From NCBI RefSeq assembly GCF_000568405.1, contig NZ_ARZY01000014.1:1-64000 (forward strand): DNA of 64,000 bases, read 5' to 3'. A model generated the notes under the pieces. The model did no database searches. It was not told the DNA's origin and saw only the letters and a list, made by a program, of their open reading frames with translations. This DNA is from Catenovulum agarivorans DS-2 (lineage in GTDB: Bacteria > Pseudomonadota > Gammaproteobacteria > Enterobacterales > Alteromonadaceae). Below, one piece after another: positions 63,061-64,000 of this stretch. The first letter of the stretch is position 1. Every line of letters begins with the position of its first letter. Both the position numbers and the translations under genes were made by a program.

Positions 63061-64000
63061 TTACTGAAATTTCCATTGCTGGTTATTGCCATTGCCACAG
63101 CCCCACTGCTGTAGGTTCGCGCCATTTGTAGTCGCAGAATTGGCAATTTCTAAACATTTGCCACTGTGTTTAGCTTGTAATTGGAACCAACCATTGCCTT
63201 TATCTAACAATTTAAATTGTTGGTTGGTGCCGTTGTAACAATTCCACTGCACAAGATTTGCACCATTGGCTGTCGCTTTACCTGCAACATCAATACATTT
63301 ATTGTGCTTAGTTTTCATTTCATAATAACCGCCGCCTTTAGCAACAAATGTGATGTCTTGGTTAGTATTGGTTGCGCTACAATTCCACTGTTGCATATTT
63401 GTACCATTGGCAGAATTGCCCGCCGCTAAATCTATACATTTATTGCTATGTCTTGCTTTTAAAGAAGTAGCACTTGTTGGTGGTGTTGGAGCTGAAGCAC
63501 TTGAATCAACTGGTTTATAAACACGGATCCAATCTACATAAAAAATGCTTCTGGCAGGATCGGCTAGTTCGGCTGGTGTTGGTTTAACATCACGCCAATC
63601 TTGATGTTCCATATCAATAATAATGTGCAAAGGTTTATTCACGCCAGTGCCATTGGTGTAATTATGTGGATCAATCATTTGCTGGCCTGAAACACTTCTA
63701 ACCAACACGCCGTCAATATAATAATCAACATTCCAAGGATCTTTCCAGTGCATACCATAGTTATGATAAGCAACGCGCCATGGCTCTTCATTATTGTATA
63801 TCCAAGAACCTGCATCCTTTGGTTGATAGTCTTGGAATGGTTCGCGAATAAATACGTGGTGGCTCACATGCATGCGGCGATCAAACCACTCTTGGCCTGG
63901 TCTGTCACTCCCGTAAGCTTCCATAGCATCTAATTCTTGGGTGGAATCGGCACTTAACATCCACACCGCATTGGCCATAGTATTGTTGGTTGATTTGGCC
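63061..64000 (-). CDS. GH16 beta-agarase with CBM13 (ricin-type) domain, 5' partial
   Basis: The C-terminal 312 residues of an exported agarase. The GH16 part shows [23 protein letters not shown], where Glu and Asp of [10 protein letters not shown] form the active site of GH16 agarases, and DWIRVYKP closes the fold. After a Ser/Pro/Thr linker come three ricin-type repeats of about 42 residues, each with GKC/NKC-x-D/E and QxW-like motifs (residues near [22 protein letters not shown]). The CBM13 domain binds galactose-type sugars. The N-terminus, with its signal peptide, lies beyond the window. Confidence 0.9.
   Translation of the reverse strand, partial: AKSTNNTMANAVWMLSADSTQELDAMEAYGSDRPGQEWFDRRMHVSHHVFIREPFQDYQPKDAGSWIYNNEEPWRVAYHNYGMHWKDPWNVDYYIDGVLVRSVSGQQMIDPHNYTNGTGVNKPLHIIIDMEHQDWRDVKPTPAELADPARSIFYVDWIRVYKPVDSSASAPTPPTSATSLKARHSNKCIDLAAGNSANGTNMQQWNCSATNTNQDITFVAKGGGYYEMKTKHNKCIDVAGKATANGANLVQWNCYNGTNQQFKLLDKGNGWFQLQAKHSGKCLEIANSATTNGANLQQWGCGNGNNQQWKFQ

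Noticed and set aside
1-64000. CRISPR array, rRNA, tRNA or IS element
   Set aside because: I saw no regular spacer array, no cloverleaf and no transposase-like protein in any frame.

Overview
The window looks like chromosome of a marine, agar- and red-alga-degrading gammaproteobacterium of the Alteromonadales type (Catenovulum, Paraglaciecola or Agarivorans-like). The signs are moderately AT-rich DNA, a GH50 agarase-type lipoprotein, GH2, GH16 and GH117-like enzymes, an S1-type sulfatase, and a TonB-dependent receptor with a tryptophan-halogenase-like flavoprotein and a SapC-like protein. No sequence search was run. Family calls rest on motifs, length and gene context.

Layout. 1-2545: a broken glutathione S-transferase end and a YtrA-type GntR/ABC-2 exporter operon with a clear operator. 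2667-8737: an SDR reductase, then a GH50 and GH2 lipoprotein pair. 8873-9448: a ParDE-like toxin-antitoxin pair. 9658-15382: a tight six-gene minus-strand cluster read as a defence system. 15603-21351: MBL hydrolase with divergent TetR and a 23-bp operator, LysR with divergent MDR reductase, a cupin lipoprotein and an AcuI-like reductase. 21392-26420: glpK, glpR, glpD, tpiA. 26467-39920: TonB receptor, flavoprotein, SapC, a large unknown protein, GH36 alpha-galactosidase, GH42 beta-galactosidase and a sodium symporter. 39930-54463: a reductase remnant, a sulfatase, a methyltransferase, a six-gene operon (GH16, symporter, GH117-like, FAD oxidoreductase, ECF sigma, FecR-LamG), an AraC regulator and a GH29 fucosidase. 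54658-57771: a decaying stretch with two frameshifted genes, a candidate small RNA and an ATGTCGA motif cluster. 57911-61234: a small exported protein and a paralogous SecD/SecF pair. 61313-64000: a VOC protein, an exported helical-repeat protein, and a GH16 agarase with a CBM13 domain that runs off the end.

The most interesting system is at 9795-15382. In transcription order it encodes a PfkB-type kinase with an extra C-terminal domain, a TIR domain fused to a tRNA-guanine-transglycosylase-like barrel, an archaeal-type 8-oxoguanine glycosylase-like protein, a QueC-like enzyme, a TIR-like protein beginning Met-Gly-Gly, and a DRHyd-like domain fused to TPR-like repeats. QueC, TGT and OGG together are the accessory set I know from type IV CBASS, but no CD-NTase is present here. 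The Gly-Gly N-terminus of the protein next to the QueC homologue suggests that it, rather than a cyclase, is the partner modified by a deazaguanine. This is inference.

In the sugar regions, exported GH50, GH2 and GH16 enzymes, a sulfatase and a fucosidase would cut algal galactans. The symporters and cytoplasmic GH117-like, GH36 and GH42 enzymes would finish the oligosaccharides. The glp genes beside GH36 suggest use of floridoside, the alpha-galactosylglycerol of red algae, with galactose and glycerol as products. The GH16-to-FecR operon ends in its own ECF sigma/anti-sigma pair, whose LamG domain may sense glycan.
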